Assembly (NCBI GenBank): GCA_012862575.1
Contig: BLSF01000106.1
Location: 1-64,000 of the forward strand
Length of the DNA: 64,000 nt
Reading direction: 5' to 3'
Source: Parietichytrium sp. I65-24A
Lineage: Eukaryota > Sar > Bigyra > Thraustochytrida > Thraustochytriidae
Both the position numbers and the translations under genes were made by a program. Below the pieces are notes generated by a model. The model did no database searches. It was not told where the DNA came from and worked only from the letters and a program-made list of their open reading frames with translations. This document shows positions 32,101 through 38,551 of this stretch, in pieces (position 1 is the stretch's first letter; each line of letters starts with the position of its first letter).

Positions 32101-33104
32101 TCTGGATCCTGACCATCTTGGCGCGTAAATTCTGTGTCGCAGCCGCAGCTCTTATGTTCCGGTCAAACACGACATTCCAGCTCTCTGTGATCCTCCTCGT
32201 GCTTTTTACATCGTTTTGCTTGCACCTGCAGTACCGCCCATACTTGAGTACAGGCGAACGCTCCATCGTGCTCAAACAGCTCGACGAGCGAGCAGAGAGA
32301 GGGCTGGACATGCCGGAGTTTAAGAGCTACCATGACTTGCAGAAGCGAGTTCAAGAATGCGTGAAAAAGAGCAAAGAGCTAGAGCGGAAGGAGAAGCCTC
32401 GGTTTGGTGGAAAGGACATGTGGAAAGACAACGAGACCCTTGGTAAGCACGCTCGTAAAATGGACCTCCGCCGTCGCGCCCAGCAATTGTTCTTTGACTA
32501 CAATACCGTCGAAGCAGTGTTGCTGGCCTCGTCCATATTCATCTGCTTGGGAGGTGTGATGTTTTCCTCAGGGAGGTTTGCAAACCGCTCGGATATCACC
32601 GCGCAGCGCGACTTTATTGCGTACCTCGTCATCATCTGCGTATTGTTCACCTTCGCGTATATGTTTATTGTCATTGCAGTCGAAGTGTTCCCAACTCTGA
32701 GCGTGAGGAGCTGCACGCGTTGCATTTCCGTGTTCCAGAAGCGCAAGCCAGAAGATCATGAGGTGGTCGATTTGGACGCTGATTTAAGCTACAATAGCAA
32801 CCCTCTCTTCGAGCATGACTTTAAGCCAAATCCGAACAAAAAGCTGCACGCGGAGCTCGAGAAGAACCAGGAGGATCTTGACCGCATGGCGGACGAAAAT
32901 CAGAAACTCCGCAAGGAGCTCGCAAAGAAAAAGAAGGAGGATCAGATGAGCGACTTTAATGTCTTTGGGGTCACTTCGCCGTTTTCTTTCGGAAGGACGA
33001 ACCGCAATCGAAAGGAGTTTAAGGGCTCTGCAACTCCAAACGAGAGTTCTAAAGTAACAAGTGAGCGCAACAGTGACGACGAGTCCGAAGACGAGGCGAA
33101 TTAA
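20115..33104 (+). CDS. Giant lectin-cadherin-IPT multi-pass membrane protein
   Basis: 4329 residues without an intron. A signal peptide (to ~24) follows the ATG at 20115; the frame opens earlier, but only at GTG. A C-type lectin domain (~30-175) carries both Ca2+-site motifs, EPN and WND, in their usual order, predicting mannose-type sugar binding. Cysteine-rich GYYC-type ephrin-receptor-like modules follow (to ~470). About nine or ten cadherin repeats span 22.0-25.4 kb (DINDDP, NMNDAP, DVNEIP, DVNESP, DVNDAP, DENEAP, DVNEPP linkers), with a cysteine-rich insert near 23.82-23.95 kb. Thirteen or so IPT/TIG domains (GxxVxIxGxNFG pattern) fill 25.4-30.5 kb. A second cysteine-rich stretch leads to about ten transmembrane helices (31.32-32.69 kb) with a long cytoplasmic loop, then a short coiled coil and an acidic tail. 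The membrane part resembles the TRP-like C-termini of large protist surface proteins. Role inferred: Ca2+-dependent adhesion or mechanosensing at the cell surface. Confidence 0.87.
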   Translation: MEGRGQRILVAWLLCAALARITDAAFTPLVCPTNWAAYGSRCWYYSGDASSTWKTWYEADVVCQSMGGRLASVHTTDENDYAYSKCKDNSAGNSCCEKGVCWLGFYQVQGQSGVNFQWIDGTPATKTFWAPNEPNNVGSNGEDCVHNWDRPGSPKLWNDEPCSNVYPFLCTQDAKCPAGAYQSQAYQGWNSVSASCEYCPAGTYRSQTGGIGVESCTACPAGRMGTTGETSTTCSQACPVGYYCPEGTSADAAVNSAKGRQACPAGKYGDVTGLKAASQCQACDPGYYCSGNGETVPNPSNQLCKAGKCGFTEQKNEQCNQDCPAGYYCPTGSACPEATLSNGGTPSNLAKPCGGPNYWCQAGVSQPSSVDAGYYSTGGSSETTRTDQSVCEQGYYCVGGIRSPCPGGTYVSKTGSSSQASCLKCEQGFLCLNGIPNTGPRASNCYDETVLTSLGGGYTSVIGKPEMVFCPAGSSVPTIVQTGFYSTPTTTSSRYNRVAETACTPSQVCVNGVASALLFWQSGTECATGSLSHTVKEMSTAGTMKSIPANLHSNVNAADYKISYALDGFDFYDPTLTDCLPTTPEKNQGIFSFLDGNLALTRSDLDYEVCLPVLDVRYSLTVTASAKLASDDTLISTITCAVTVIVDDNNDKPQFYDYDEGDGVTSKVYHRQILEKVDRNIPVSVCDATGASFGCPSTTLAQEGQPNLLVKDQDDGSVIRYYFADEDESRPFKIDPCTGLVSARVSQGISYNVQKLYTYTVRVEDDGNGGRYTPMYDEATLVIHVMDINDDPVLQDDAGTLTIAENQPEGTPTNYMVNATDEDVGDTLTFQLVKNDGDAFKMVDNVLMTSRIGSETIDYESSKKEYTVEIEVQDSRGGMDSKAYTIKVVNMNDAPVFTGRDVFYVKENAAGSSVCADPEATCSSGAGKVQTTDADKDAPVYSLVHDHFEIDETTGEIKTKAGASGSLNFEDEAISLPGGSGRGYQVQVTATSLGIPADMNAKATTTTITIYVVDVNEIPVIDSVSTFRVLESWPVGYVIPGEIVASDPDNADQVLLGEIAPVQTLSYSNDNSNEFFAVQTNAVTGRGEIKVIKALDFETSTGSVSVGIKVEDNGGPTRKSVTTSVQIEIVDVNESPAFSTSRQVISAPENTQFQSSEIEAIEKDTADQLTYSIVGGNGSPFFTVEATTGNKFKVVQRTTFEGTTTPFVLNYEMSSKEWTVNIQAKDQGPSSKIAQACSASDSLSCGGGATCDGGRCYEKCYDTVSRQASSISHTNLFTCDYNGEQKVAKINGVDTEFFAETAEMSLVVSVTDVNDAPVILDCPLSLTVSKNIASQDQQITKPGVLDSQTYDEDEVNGATYVYPYTFSLTGGVPSFLTLETAGNYIKYLGSQSASLGAIGDSYSFTVTVTDSQNMASTCAVELNVIYENTPPSLDDLETSPIPENTLPSNGATEIVVLDQLKDRVEDGDDSEVITFTTSSNPFFNVDSQSGKITVGSSSVNYESLYPTFTYKLIVQVKDKAGAVDVAEITIPISDENEAPYFTTIPTVTIEENNAANAEIIPALLNVYAFDPDQYATETSWKTLTFSLVGCETSDCPFSVNSATGRVVITSSTNYEATVNSWTLTVRASDGAGLSATTEIVVKVTDVNEPPKFKDGANNSVDVYEGDLGANSKLFNMLKVVTDEDAIDAPDSLVYTITDGNDDGWFKFQDGYLLSSENFALDYETKQQHTLTIKVVDSALNEATGQVVVNVLNVNDVEISSVTASSVLSCSGGSQVTIRGSNFGLKSASSWSATTATVTYTSTITGVVYACTNVQRVDNTQISCSAAAGVGSDFSWEVAFTVSGYDISGDKSPAFSTPSLSYSTPVLQSVTGASLTPTKGGTAVTLSGSCIGSPSDFPGGFQVYAPKNFVRYCNVLGTCWTPSCTLTASNALSCTTAAGVGSGFRWVVSVLSVTSEAVEAGGYAPPEVTALSFTSFASTGTFSTPLVITGANFGALNAVPASIYAYFESSYDSSVTREYSLKSCVVSKAFEEITCQSIAAGIGKDMPVFVTFGGQQNSAQNTILVSYAAPQILSFSGEGVRAASTAGGQRVIVKGAGLGPVCGKVSETGDESVVCDLVHTTYTRGSRRATDNSPIVYSSSCAVTVVDNQLDCITAPGTGEGHVWTFDIAGHVIVFRGTTTSYEVPTVGGYEGPGSVDADTVGGQEVIIKGSNFGPTNGAAVVAYYGSEESPTEFKAKDCKVTLANERVSCVTREGAGDELKWTLLVDEQESKAEVTDYGEPVIYSFTGQNGAVISSLHNDGESSIVLNGWNFGPANSFPAFLEEVTYGPASNPGAYSPDCYVEGHDRIACVTVPGIGSPLKWRVQVKGQVSSLSTATTGYVLPSLSSVSTLTGITDGGYKIRLYGNGLAVCDTLSSVIVKFGTQDLAYASYYDSEFSTTVPVDPSTACPLSKTGERSLDFIVPEMTGDAAQTIGVELRSNRFSEVYKTNLFQFRFADPVLESVYAEPVGDAAAGETQTCVGDYRVTLRGRNFCKSSDCCSVFLNGRTDNYILEDHSHRVITVCTSKVGLIYVKCGDRLTDTLSFNAESPFIFQTTTSSGKALSELTYPTKSTGSDLIFIWGLYFGASSPKVSIGDRAATVSEHLSLACDDPSIPAHNFGSLASLDVTCWKTTVVVPDGQGTDNAIIVKAGASDQSSLANSAFEFVHYNKPVISSVTGSFPVPTTGNTDVIIKGEDFGLSGEVFFVVLNSNDVLGNTWTQVGFANCSEYSHQQLTCTIPPGEGKDLAFLVVVGNQDTSSQNGNFKFAYSPPVVNEVKYNTGGRTIGGDLITLVGQNFGRSFAANCTSLFSTTCTPIRPSVMLDSLSCELISNTQTEITCKTPEGEGKGLEVVLNVRGQQVLTGQQFDYAAPEIDYYTPVDASTSGLDEDGLREIMSIFGDNFGVNRLTVSFIMDETSFVVAERSLDDGIDTFMTQSNHTAIYFPVPELRGKDITIRIDVADQITDAERLFAYRKPVVSGIVTVDEDGNEQDWEGGSTEIVSDTFFSDTPENRMLAGVADTLQFQVLGSAVCERSVSHRGYSWKTVVNDIYEGNAFERTVLVYADEVCSESALLLSVDLDGDLQDVLDSTQRAEHDCTTTYMQSTYAIKVTPQSIAGSKFLSVAPTCCDQNWEVAVQRDITSCISQSGCSSIEGFTDFVHVGVKYGIYFFTERKNLFMSKPVARLETVRDTDVYQMPLAPTSVLVNQNALNSPQGPTSGCFLWEPYRDFLKRRREALQQTGTAIDIYRKCLQKALMTLSGENFSTNLFNASRQIRVYFYGESNNQTYQFEAATTSSKGDHPEVCSEEDGCVHQHSKITFQVPPGFGRNIKMKIQVGNQDADAVNATSGENILFHYNAPQTDFANPGSLFSGYGFQNADGGDSVELLGDDFGGVSSPSTIMLSGRLCQNATWRSGDEDEEGKPFLSCESSKDVTGPKSLFVCVAGQVSFSPAYRSDSKLLVEADRVGSSDEDYVSSLYRDVASVVNSKCKSTYDAFGNAIGRMGGIGELCVECPSGSICSEPVSPFSPPKALAGYFRLDVPVFGEDGAVTERAERRCPQERWDQALIEEYPNLVLAETCSDYVSCEPSEACLSGNECAVEYQYALAQCTAKRQDMNNSCGVTYDPFTGVYSGVDSDCNPNPGEACDPDKPEECSVCSVMFDDGVPRGECECTMPKQCAMCSLYTHFRLNNRCKECPNNPGLIIAMFFVTIVLAIAGGWYLNKKKINVALFSVALDFLQVLAVFSSVNIDWPESLLALFNILSFFNFNIDIAGPECLIPTLEYETKWYLMEMMPLAVLGLLFFIYIVYSLFKLARRGKRANFFSHISRLIAVFVVIMYVLYLNVTRKSLDVFNCNPLPNEDDGYTYTSFTSLSCDGGSLCKCGEGVQARLVPLAAVFLVLYGFGFPLAVYLAIRRNKSLIQEDQYLRASGIGDNRATNPRAYDVRKKYSALYMHFKPERTFWILTILARKFCVAAAALMFRSNTTFQLSVILLVLFTSFCLHLQYRPYLSTGERSIVLKQLDERAERGLDMPEFKSYHDLQKRVQECVKKSKELERKEKPRFGGKDMWKDNETLGKHARKMDLRRRAQQLFFDYNTVEAVLLASSIFICLGGVMFSSGRFANRSDITAQRDFIAYLVIICVLFTFAYMFIVIAVEVFPTLSVRSCTRCISVFQKRKPEDHEVVDLDADLSYNSNPLFEHDFKPNPNKKLHAELEKNQEDLDRMADENQKLRKELAKKKKEDQMSDFNVFGVTSPFSFGRTNRNRKEFKGSATPNESSKVTSERNSDDESEDEAN

Positions 33105-33420
33105 AAGTTCTCTCCGAAATGGTTAACATTGCAACACAGAGCGAATTAAAAAAAACAACTACAACTTGTGTAATTTGTCAAAAATATAGCTATGTTTAGC
33201 AAATGTCCCGCCCACTTCGTGGGGTTCGGATTCGCCTCGTATATCTGCAGGATATGATAAGCGCATCGCACGCGATGATTTCCAGCCTCGACCTGATTCT
33301 ATACAAGCCTGAGAGTCGACGCGTTCATTTTATGGGCGCTCCAAAAATGCCCTACTCTGATTGCTTGGTCGAATTGACATACTCTCCATAGTTCCGGCGC
33401 CGCCTCCGGAAACCCTTCGT
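33105..33420. other. Convergent intergenic region
   Basis: About 316 bp shared by the 3' ends of the giant gene and the MutS gene. It is A-rich just past the giant gene's stop (33144-33160). No gene or structure is seen. Confidence 0.5.
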
Positions 33421-36400
33421 TTATTCAGATTCTTCTCGAAGCGGGGAGGCAGCTTTCAGCTGCTGCAGAATCAAGGCGAGTTCTTGTTGGCTCAGGGATT
33501 TCACATCCACAGAGCTCAACTTGCGCAGCTGGGCGAACAGCTCGGCACTGTTTTGGGCTTGACCCTTTTTACTTGCTAGTATTTCTTTCGCTCGGGCGAC
33601 GACTGAATCTGGGAGATTTGCAAGCCTCGCCACATATATACCGTACGAGTGGGTGGCAAGCCCTGGGATAACTTTGTACATGAACGCTATTTTGTCTCTA
33701 CCATCAGTCTCCACTACGCCCATTTGCTGACAAAGCGCGCCACGGGATTGCGCGCTTTCAGCAAGGCTGTGAAAGTGGGTGGCGAATAATGTCCGACATT
33801 TCATCTCAATCAGACGCTCTAGGACGGCCTGAGCGATAGCAAGGCCATCCTCAGTTGATGTGCCTCTTCCGATCTCGTCGACGATGACGAAGGACTGAGC
33901 AGTGGCCTTCGATAAGATTGCAGCCGTCTCTTCCATCTCTACCATGAAAGTTGACCGGTCAGTGACTAGGTCGTCAGACGCACCCACTCTGCAAAAAATT
34001 TGATCGCACAAACCAACTTGTGCAGAAGCGGCGGGGACAAAAGAACCTGTTTGAGCCAAAATGATGAGCTGAGCGTTTTGCCGTAAAAACGTGGACTTGC
34101 CTCCCATGTTCGGCCCGGTCACCAGCCAACAACTTTCATTCTTTTCTCCCCCGTTGCCCTCGCCAAACAATGAGAGATCGTTCGGAACAAAATTCCTCCT
34201 CTGGCCCCCGTTAAGTCGATGCTGGTTCTCTATAACCAGGTGCCTGCCATCTTTGATTTGGAGTACTGGTTTCTCGACAAGCTGGGGCCGAACTAGATGC
34301 ATTTCATCTGCTAGTTTTGCAAAGCCAGTGGTGACATCAATAACTGCGAGATGAAAGGCAACTTCGGTCAGGGCGTCAACCACGCCGAGTACGGAAAGGT
34401 ACAGTTCCTGAAAGATTTCTGCTTCTACACGGGCCACTTGGGTTGCCGCTTGCGCCACCTCACTTTCTAGCTTGTAAAGAGCTTCGGTCTTGAAGCGTGT
34501 CGTGGTCTTTAGCTCCTTTTGCTTGAAGAACCTCGGGTCGTCACCAAGGTGCTGAATGCGGCTAGTTGGAGCTTCCAGATAGTACCCCTGGCTTTTGTTG
34601 TATCTTACACGAAAGTTCTTCACCCCAGTCTCCTGCTGGATGCTCTCCTGATATTCTTTAAAGAGCGCCTTGCTATTGTCACGTTTCAACCTCCATCGGT
34701 CCAAGTCAGCAGAAAAGCCCGGCACGATGGTCAACTTTCCGAATGTTGTTGAAGGTGCAGCAATGCTCTGATCTTCGGCCGCAGCAGCAGAGTCGTCCTT
34801 ATCCTCTGTCGCGGTGGTCTGCTCGTCATCGGAAAGGTCGTCTTGCTCGATTCTTTCTGGTTCCTCCTCCACAAGCGCTCGCGAAAGCTTCGAGATGGTC
34901 TCGTGAACTGGATCGGGAAGAGAGAGGATGACTTTAGTGGCGATCCCGATTTCTGAAGCCTCAAACAGTTTGTCTTGCTGGCCACCAACTCCTGGGCTCA
35001 GAGTCGCATCGGAATCAAGTCTTTGAGCGACTTGAATTGCCAATTTCGTTGTCTGAGCGACTCCAAGCAAATCTAGTGGGGAGCCACGGTTTAGAGTGAT
35101 TCTCTGTAAGCAGCGCGACAAGTCCCCTGCAGGTTTAAGCCTCGCAGAGACGTCATTCAGGAGCTCAGGCCTTCTCAAGAGATACTCAACACCGTCGAGA
35201 CGATGCTCGATTTCCCGAAGGATCTTGGATGGGGTTTGGAGCCTGTCAGACAGCAGCCTAGCGCCCGGGCTTGTTGAGGTGCGGTCCACATTGAATAAGA
35301 GAGCGCCGCGCTTGCTGCCGGACGAAGTCTTCAAAACTTCCAGGCTAGCCATAGCAGGTGGGTCAATTGATAATGTGGACGCTCCTTCCCCGGCAAAATC
35401 AATCCTCTCTGTGTGGCCGACTTTGATCGTCTGGCCGCATTGTGTATACTTGACATATTCCAGGAGTCCCGCGACAGCACGCTTTTCGGCCTCTGTGCTC
35501 GCCTCACGATTTGGACTAAGGTTAACAGGCTCAAGTTTTTCTCTGTCATGATGTGTGTCTTCAAAGTAGTGGTCTTCCGTGAACGTGACAAGGCAGTTGC
35601 CGAGTGCAGGGCAAATGATTTCCTGGCAAATGCGGTGTTCTCCATCCTTGGAATCATCCAGCTCAAAAATCTCCTGCAGCTCGTCTGCCAAATACCGCGG
35701 CAACACCAACTCACTTGCTGCAAATCTACTGAGTCTACTTTTGAAATCCTTTTCTCCTTCCAAAGGAGACACAAAGAGCTCGCCAGTAGACAGGTCAAGT
35801 CTGGCAAGACCAAAATCATTGCCGACTTTGGCTTTGGCAACGGCGATGATATAGTTATGCTCGTTTGGCTTCAAGTACATATCTTCTATGAGCGTCCCAG
35901 GTGTGACGAGACGCTTGACGCTTCGATGCAAAACTTTGTCGTTTCGCTGTGCTTGCTCTCCTTCCGGCGAGCTTGCGGCTTGCTGGTCGCATATCGCGAC
36001 GCGCACCCCCGCTTTAATGAAGCGACCAAGGTGTCTGTCCAGTGCGTGGTAAGGAATGCCGCACATTGGCGTGGACTGAAACTTGCCCTGCCCATCCTCC
36101 GCGGCACCCTCCGGCTTTGGTATTCGAGCTCCCGCGCGAGATGTCAGTGCAATCCTAAGTAGCCCAGCCACTTTCTCTGCATCATCGTAAAACGATTCGT
36201 AGAAATCGCCCATGCGGAACAGCAGCACATGCTGTTCAGTCGCCCGTCCATTCATCAAAAGTCGGCCCAGCCCGAGCAAGCCCATCCCAGAACCACAAGT
36301 CAGCACGGCACAATCACGCTATCAAGTTCCCATTCAAAATAACACGACGACTCGTTCTCGCATCCTCCCATTCCCTCCTTCATTCATTCCTTCATTCCTT

Positions 36401-36612
36401 CATTCCTTCATCCATTCATCCATTCACTCGCTCAATCACTCAATCACTCAATCACTCACAGCAGGAAACTCGGCCTTGGCTTTCCAATATTGCTTCATCA
36501 TAGGCGTCGTCCTTGCGCTCTTCGCCGCAGCAAAGGCCTTCTCCCTCAGCGCATTGATCGTCTCATCACGCTTCCATAGCGCGTTCAGCACGCCGCTCGC
36601 CCTGCGAGCCAT
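33421..36612 (-). CDS. Bacterial-type DNA mismatch repair protein MutS, probably mitochondrial
   Basis: Two exons: 36612-36460 (51 codons) and 36231-33421, joined by a 228-nt phase-0 intron (GTGAGT donor, ACAG acceptor), giving 987 residues. The first exon supplies TPMMKQYWKAKAEFPA, which matches the N-terminus of bacterial MutS and leads directly into HVLLFRMGDFYESF with the mismatch-reading Phe-x-Glu. Later features: MCGIPYHA, connector and lever domains, a disordered acidic insert (~34.7-34.9 kb), the Walker A loop GPNMGGKST, the VDEIGRGTST Walker B / D loop, and THFHSLAE. The C-terminal helix-turn-helix region is short. The first 35 residues are Arg/Ala-rich without a run of acids, typical of a mitochondrial presequence. 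MutS recognises mispaired bases and uses ATP to signal repair. The bacterial MutS1-like layout (no MSH2/MSH6 features) and the presequence suggest organelle DNA repair, as for MSH1. Confidence 0.93.
36232..36459 (-). other. MutS intron containing tetranucleotide repeats
   Basis: A 228-nt GT-AG intron. Its 5' half (36380-36458) is a run of ATTC/ATCC and TCAC tetranucleotides. Read through without splicing, the downstream exon opens with a non-conserved leader (MLTCGSGMGLLGLG), whereas splicing restores a contiguous match to bacterial MutS. That is the main evidence for the intron. Confidence 0.85.
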
Positions 36613-37480
36613 GTCTCTTTCGCCTCTTCCAATTCACCCACCGCGGACACCTTCGCCCGTATGTGTAGTATGTGTGTTTTCATGTTCATTGATGATCATG
36701 ATGACTATGATGACTGTGAATCTATCGAATGAATGAATGAATGAATGAATGAATGAAATGAAGTAGTGTGTTGGTGTGTGATGACTGGTGTGGTTGCGCA
36801 GGGAAGGTAGCGGGACGGGTAGAAAGGGATACAGATCAGGGAAGTATACGAGAATGATCTTTCGTTCTCTTGGGAGGTCTTGTCTTGTCACTATCGTCAC
36901 TGGTGACAAGATGTTCAAGACAAGCACCTATTGTCACTTTGTCTTGTTTGTTGACAAGCGTTCGTTGTTAAAAGTAGTTTGTGCTTGTAAGTGTTTGTGA
37001 TTGTTTTGGAAATGTGGTTTGCAATGTGGAAGACGTTGATGGTTTGCTGGTTTGCTGGTTTGTTGAACGGAAGATGACGTGCAAGCGCGATGGATTTCAG
37101 GGCCTGTTTGACAGGAGATCCACGCTGAGGATTCAAGGTGAGCTGAGCATGGATGCGGTCGACTCGTTCGAATTCATTTTGAGCGCGTGGAACCACACGC
37201 CCATGGTGAAGAGCTTTCGCGACATCGAACCTGATTGTTTTGAAGCTTTGAGTGAGCTTGGGTTCTCCGAGAGCCGGGGCAAGCTAGAGATTTCGAGCGA
37301 CTTTGGGTGGCGAGACCCGTCTAGACGTGAGCGGGCGATCAATTCCTTGGCTCGAAAATAGAAGAGGCCCAAAACATAGAGAAGGAGAGCAAGAGAAAGG
37401 TTTTTCAAGGTGGACAAGTAGATTAGGTTTTGTTCAGTGCGTCAAGTTCATGAGGTAAAAAAGCCGTTGACGTGGTCGCT
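36613..37480. other. Intergenic region upstream of MutS
   Basis: Contains the MutS 5' leader, a (GAAT)n tract at 36727-36757, and two imperfect CTTGTC/GACAAG-rich blocks (36880-36956) that could fold. Apart from the small open frame at 37074-37361 (listed separately) no gene is seen. Confidence 0.5.
37074..37361 (+). CDS. Small hypothetical protein
   Basis: A 95-codon frame from the ATG at 37074. The last 70 codons use the same G/C-ending codon mix as neighbouring host genes and give a mixed, globular-looking sequence (SFEFILSAWNHTPMVKSF ... CFEALSELGFSESRGKLEIS). I do not recognise it. An internal ATG at 37149 (MDAVDSFEF) is an alternative start, and an AG|GTGAGC at 37135-37142 could be a donor. 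An antisense frame overlaps (37417-37133) but looks less protein-like. It lies head-to-tail against the hydroxylase gene's 3' end. Confidence 0.35.
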   Translation: MTCKRDGFQGLFDRRSTLRIQGELSMDAVDSFEFILSAWNHTPMVKSFRDIEPDCFEALSELGFSESRGKLEISSDFGWRDPSRRERAINSLARK

Positions 37481-38551
37481 TTACAGCTCCCCTTTGCCGA
37501 GCCGCTTGGCGACATACCCCTCGGTGTCGCCATCAGCCAAGTACGAATCCATGGTGCCGAAGAGCCAGTCCCTACACATATTGAACGCATTGCAATCTGT
37601 TAGGTTAACAGCGCATCTTCAAGGCAAAATAGACGAAACGTGTTCAAAACAAACTTACATGTGCCACATTCCAAAGTTTCCGCGGTTCACGGAGTGGTGT
37701 GCAGAGTGAAAGGCCGCATTCTCTGAATGCGTCAGCCCGATTTTCGCCAGAAATGTGTTGCCAAAGTAGTAGTTGCTGTGCGCCTCGTACGTCTCCTGCA
37801 GGCGGAAAGCGAGCCAAACCCAAAAGACAAGAGGGTGTCTGCCAAAGAGCAGCATGCCCCCGATCGAAGGGCCAAAGTTGGCGAGAATCTGTTCCACTGG
37901 GTTGGCAAATTCTGCGGCAATTCCCTTGGTGCCGAGCCAGTTGTGGTGCTGCTTGTGAATGAGTGCATAGAGGGGTTTTGAGTGCACCGTCCGGTGAGCC
38001 CAGTAGAAGAAGAAGTCGTTAAAGAAGTGAGCCACGGCAAATTGTCGCGCAAGCTCGAAAAGGGACGGAAGTGCAGCTGTCATGCTCTTCATGCCCCATT
38101 TCTTGAACAAATCGTATCCAAAGTAGGCGATAAACGGACCCAACACCACTTGTCCGACAAACGCCTCGATGAGTGTCTTCCTCACCAGTTCAGACTTGGG
38201 GCTCTGGGACCGCTTGTGCGCGAGGCGGTACTGCTCCATAACGCCGTTCTTCTCCAGGAAATAAAAGAGTCCGTTCACCCCAACGTACATGCTCGTGTGG
38301 AGCGCGCAGGAGACCACCATGAACACTTTTGCTTCGGACCAGCCCAAATTGAGCATGGCCTTCATGAGAGCGATGTACACAGGATACAACAGCTTGGTGC
38401 ATACCGCCATGAGCAGCGGCGCCCTCGTGTACGCCGTCACGAACTTGACCAGCCATAGCGAGAACGCCGGATACTTTGGCCTTGGGTTGAGTTTTGGCGA
38501 AAAAGTCGCCCCGCCAGTCTGCGTCTTCTCCTTGCTTTGTTCGTGGGTCAT
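37481..38551 (-). CDS. Fatty acid hydroxylase / sterol desaturase family protein
   Basis: Two exons, 38551-37659 and 37571-37481, with an 87-nt intron (GTAAGT ... GTAG, phase 2), giving 327 residues from the ATG at 38551. The open frame extends upstream to 38653 without another ATG. All three histidine clusters of the superfamily are present and would bind a di-iron centre: HRTVH, HKQHH and HSAHH. The last is followed by NRGNFGMWHMDWLFGT, where the DWLFGT part comes from exon 2, confirming the splice. Three or four hydrophobic helices precede and separate the boxes, so it should be an ER membrane enzyme that hydroxylates or desaturates a sterol or fatty acyl chain using O2. The exact substrate (C-4 methyl sterol, C-5 sterol or sphingoid base) cannot be read from the sequence. 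Confidence 0.88.
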
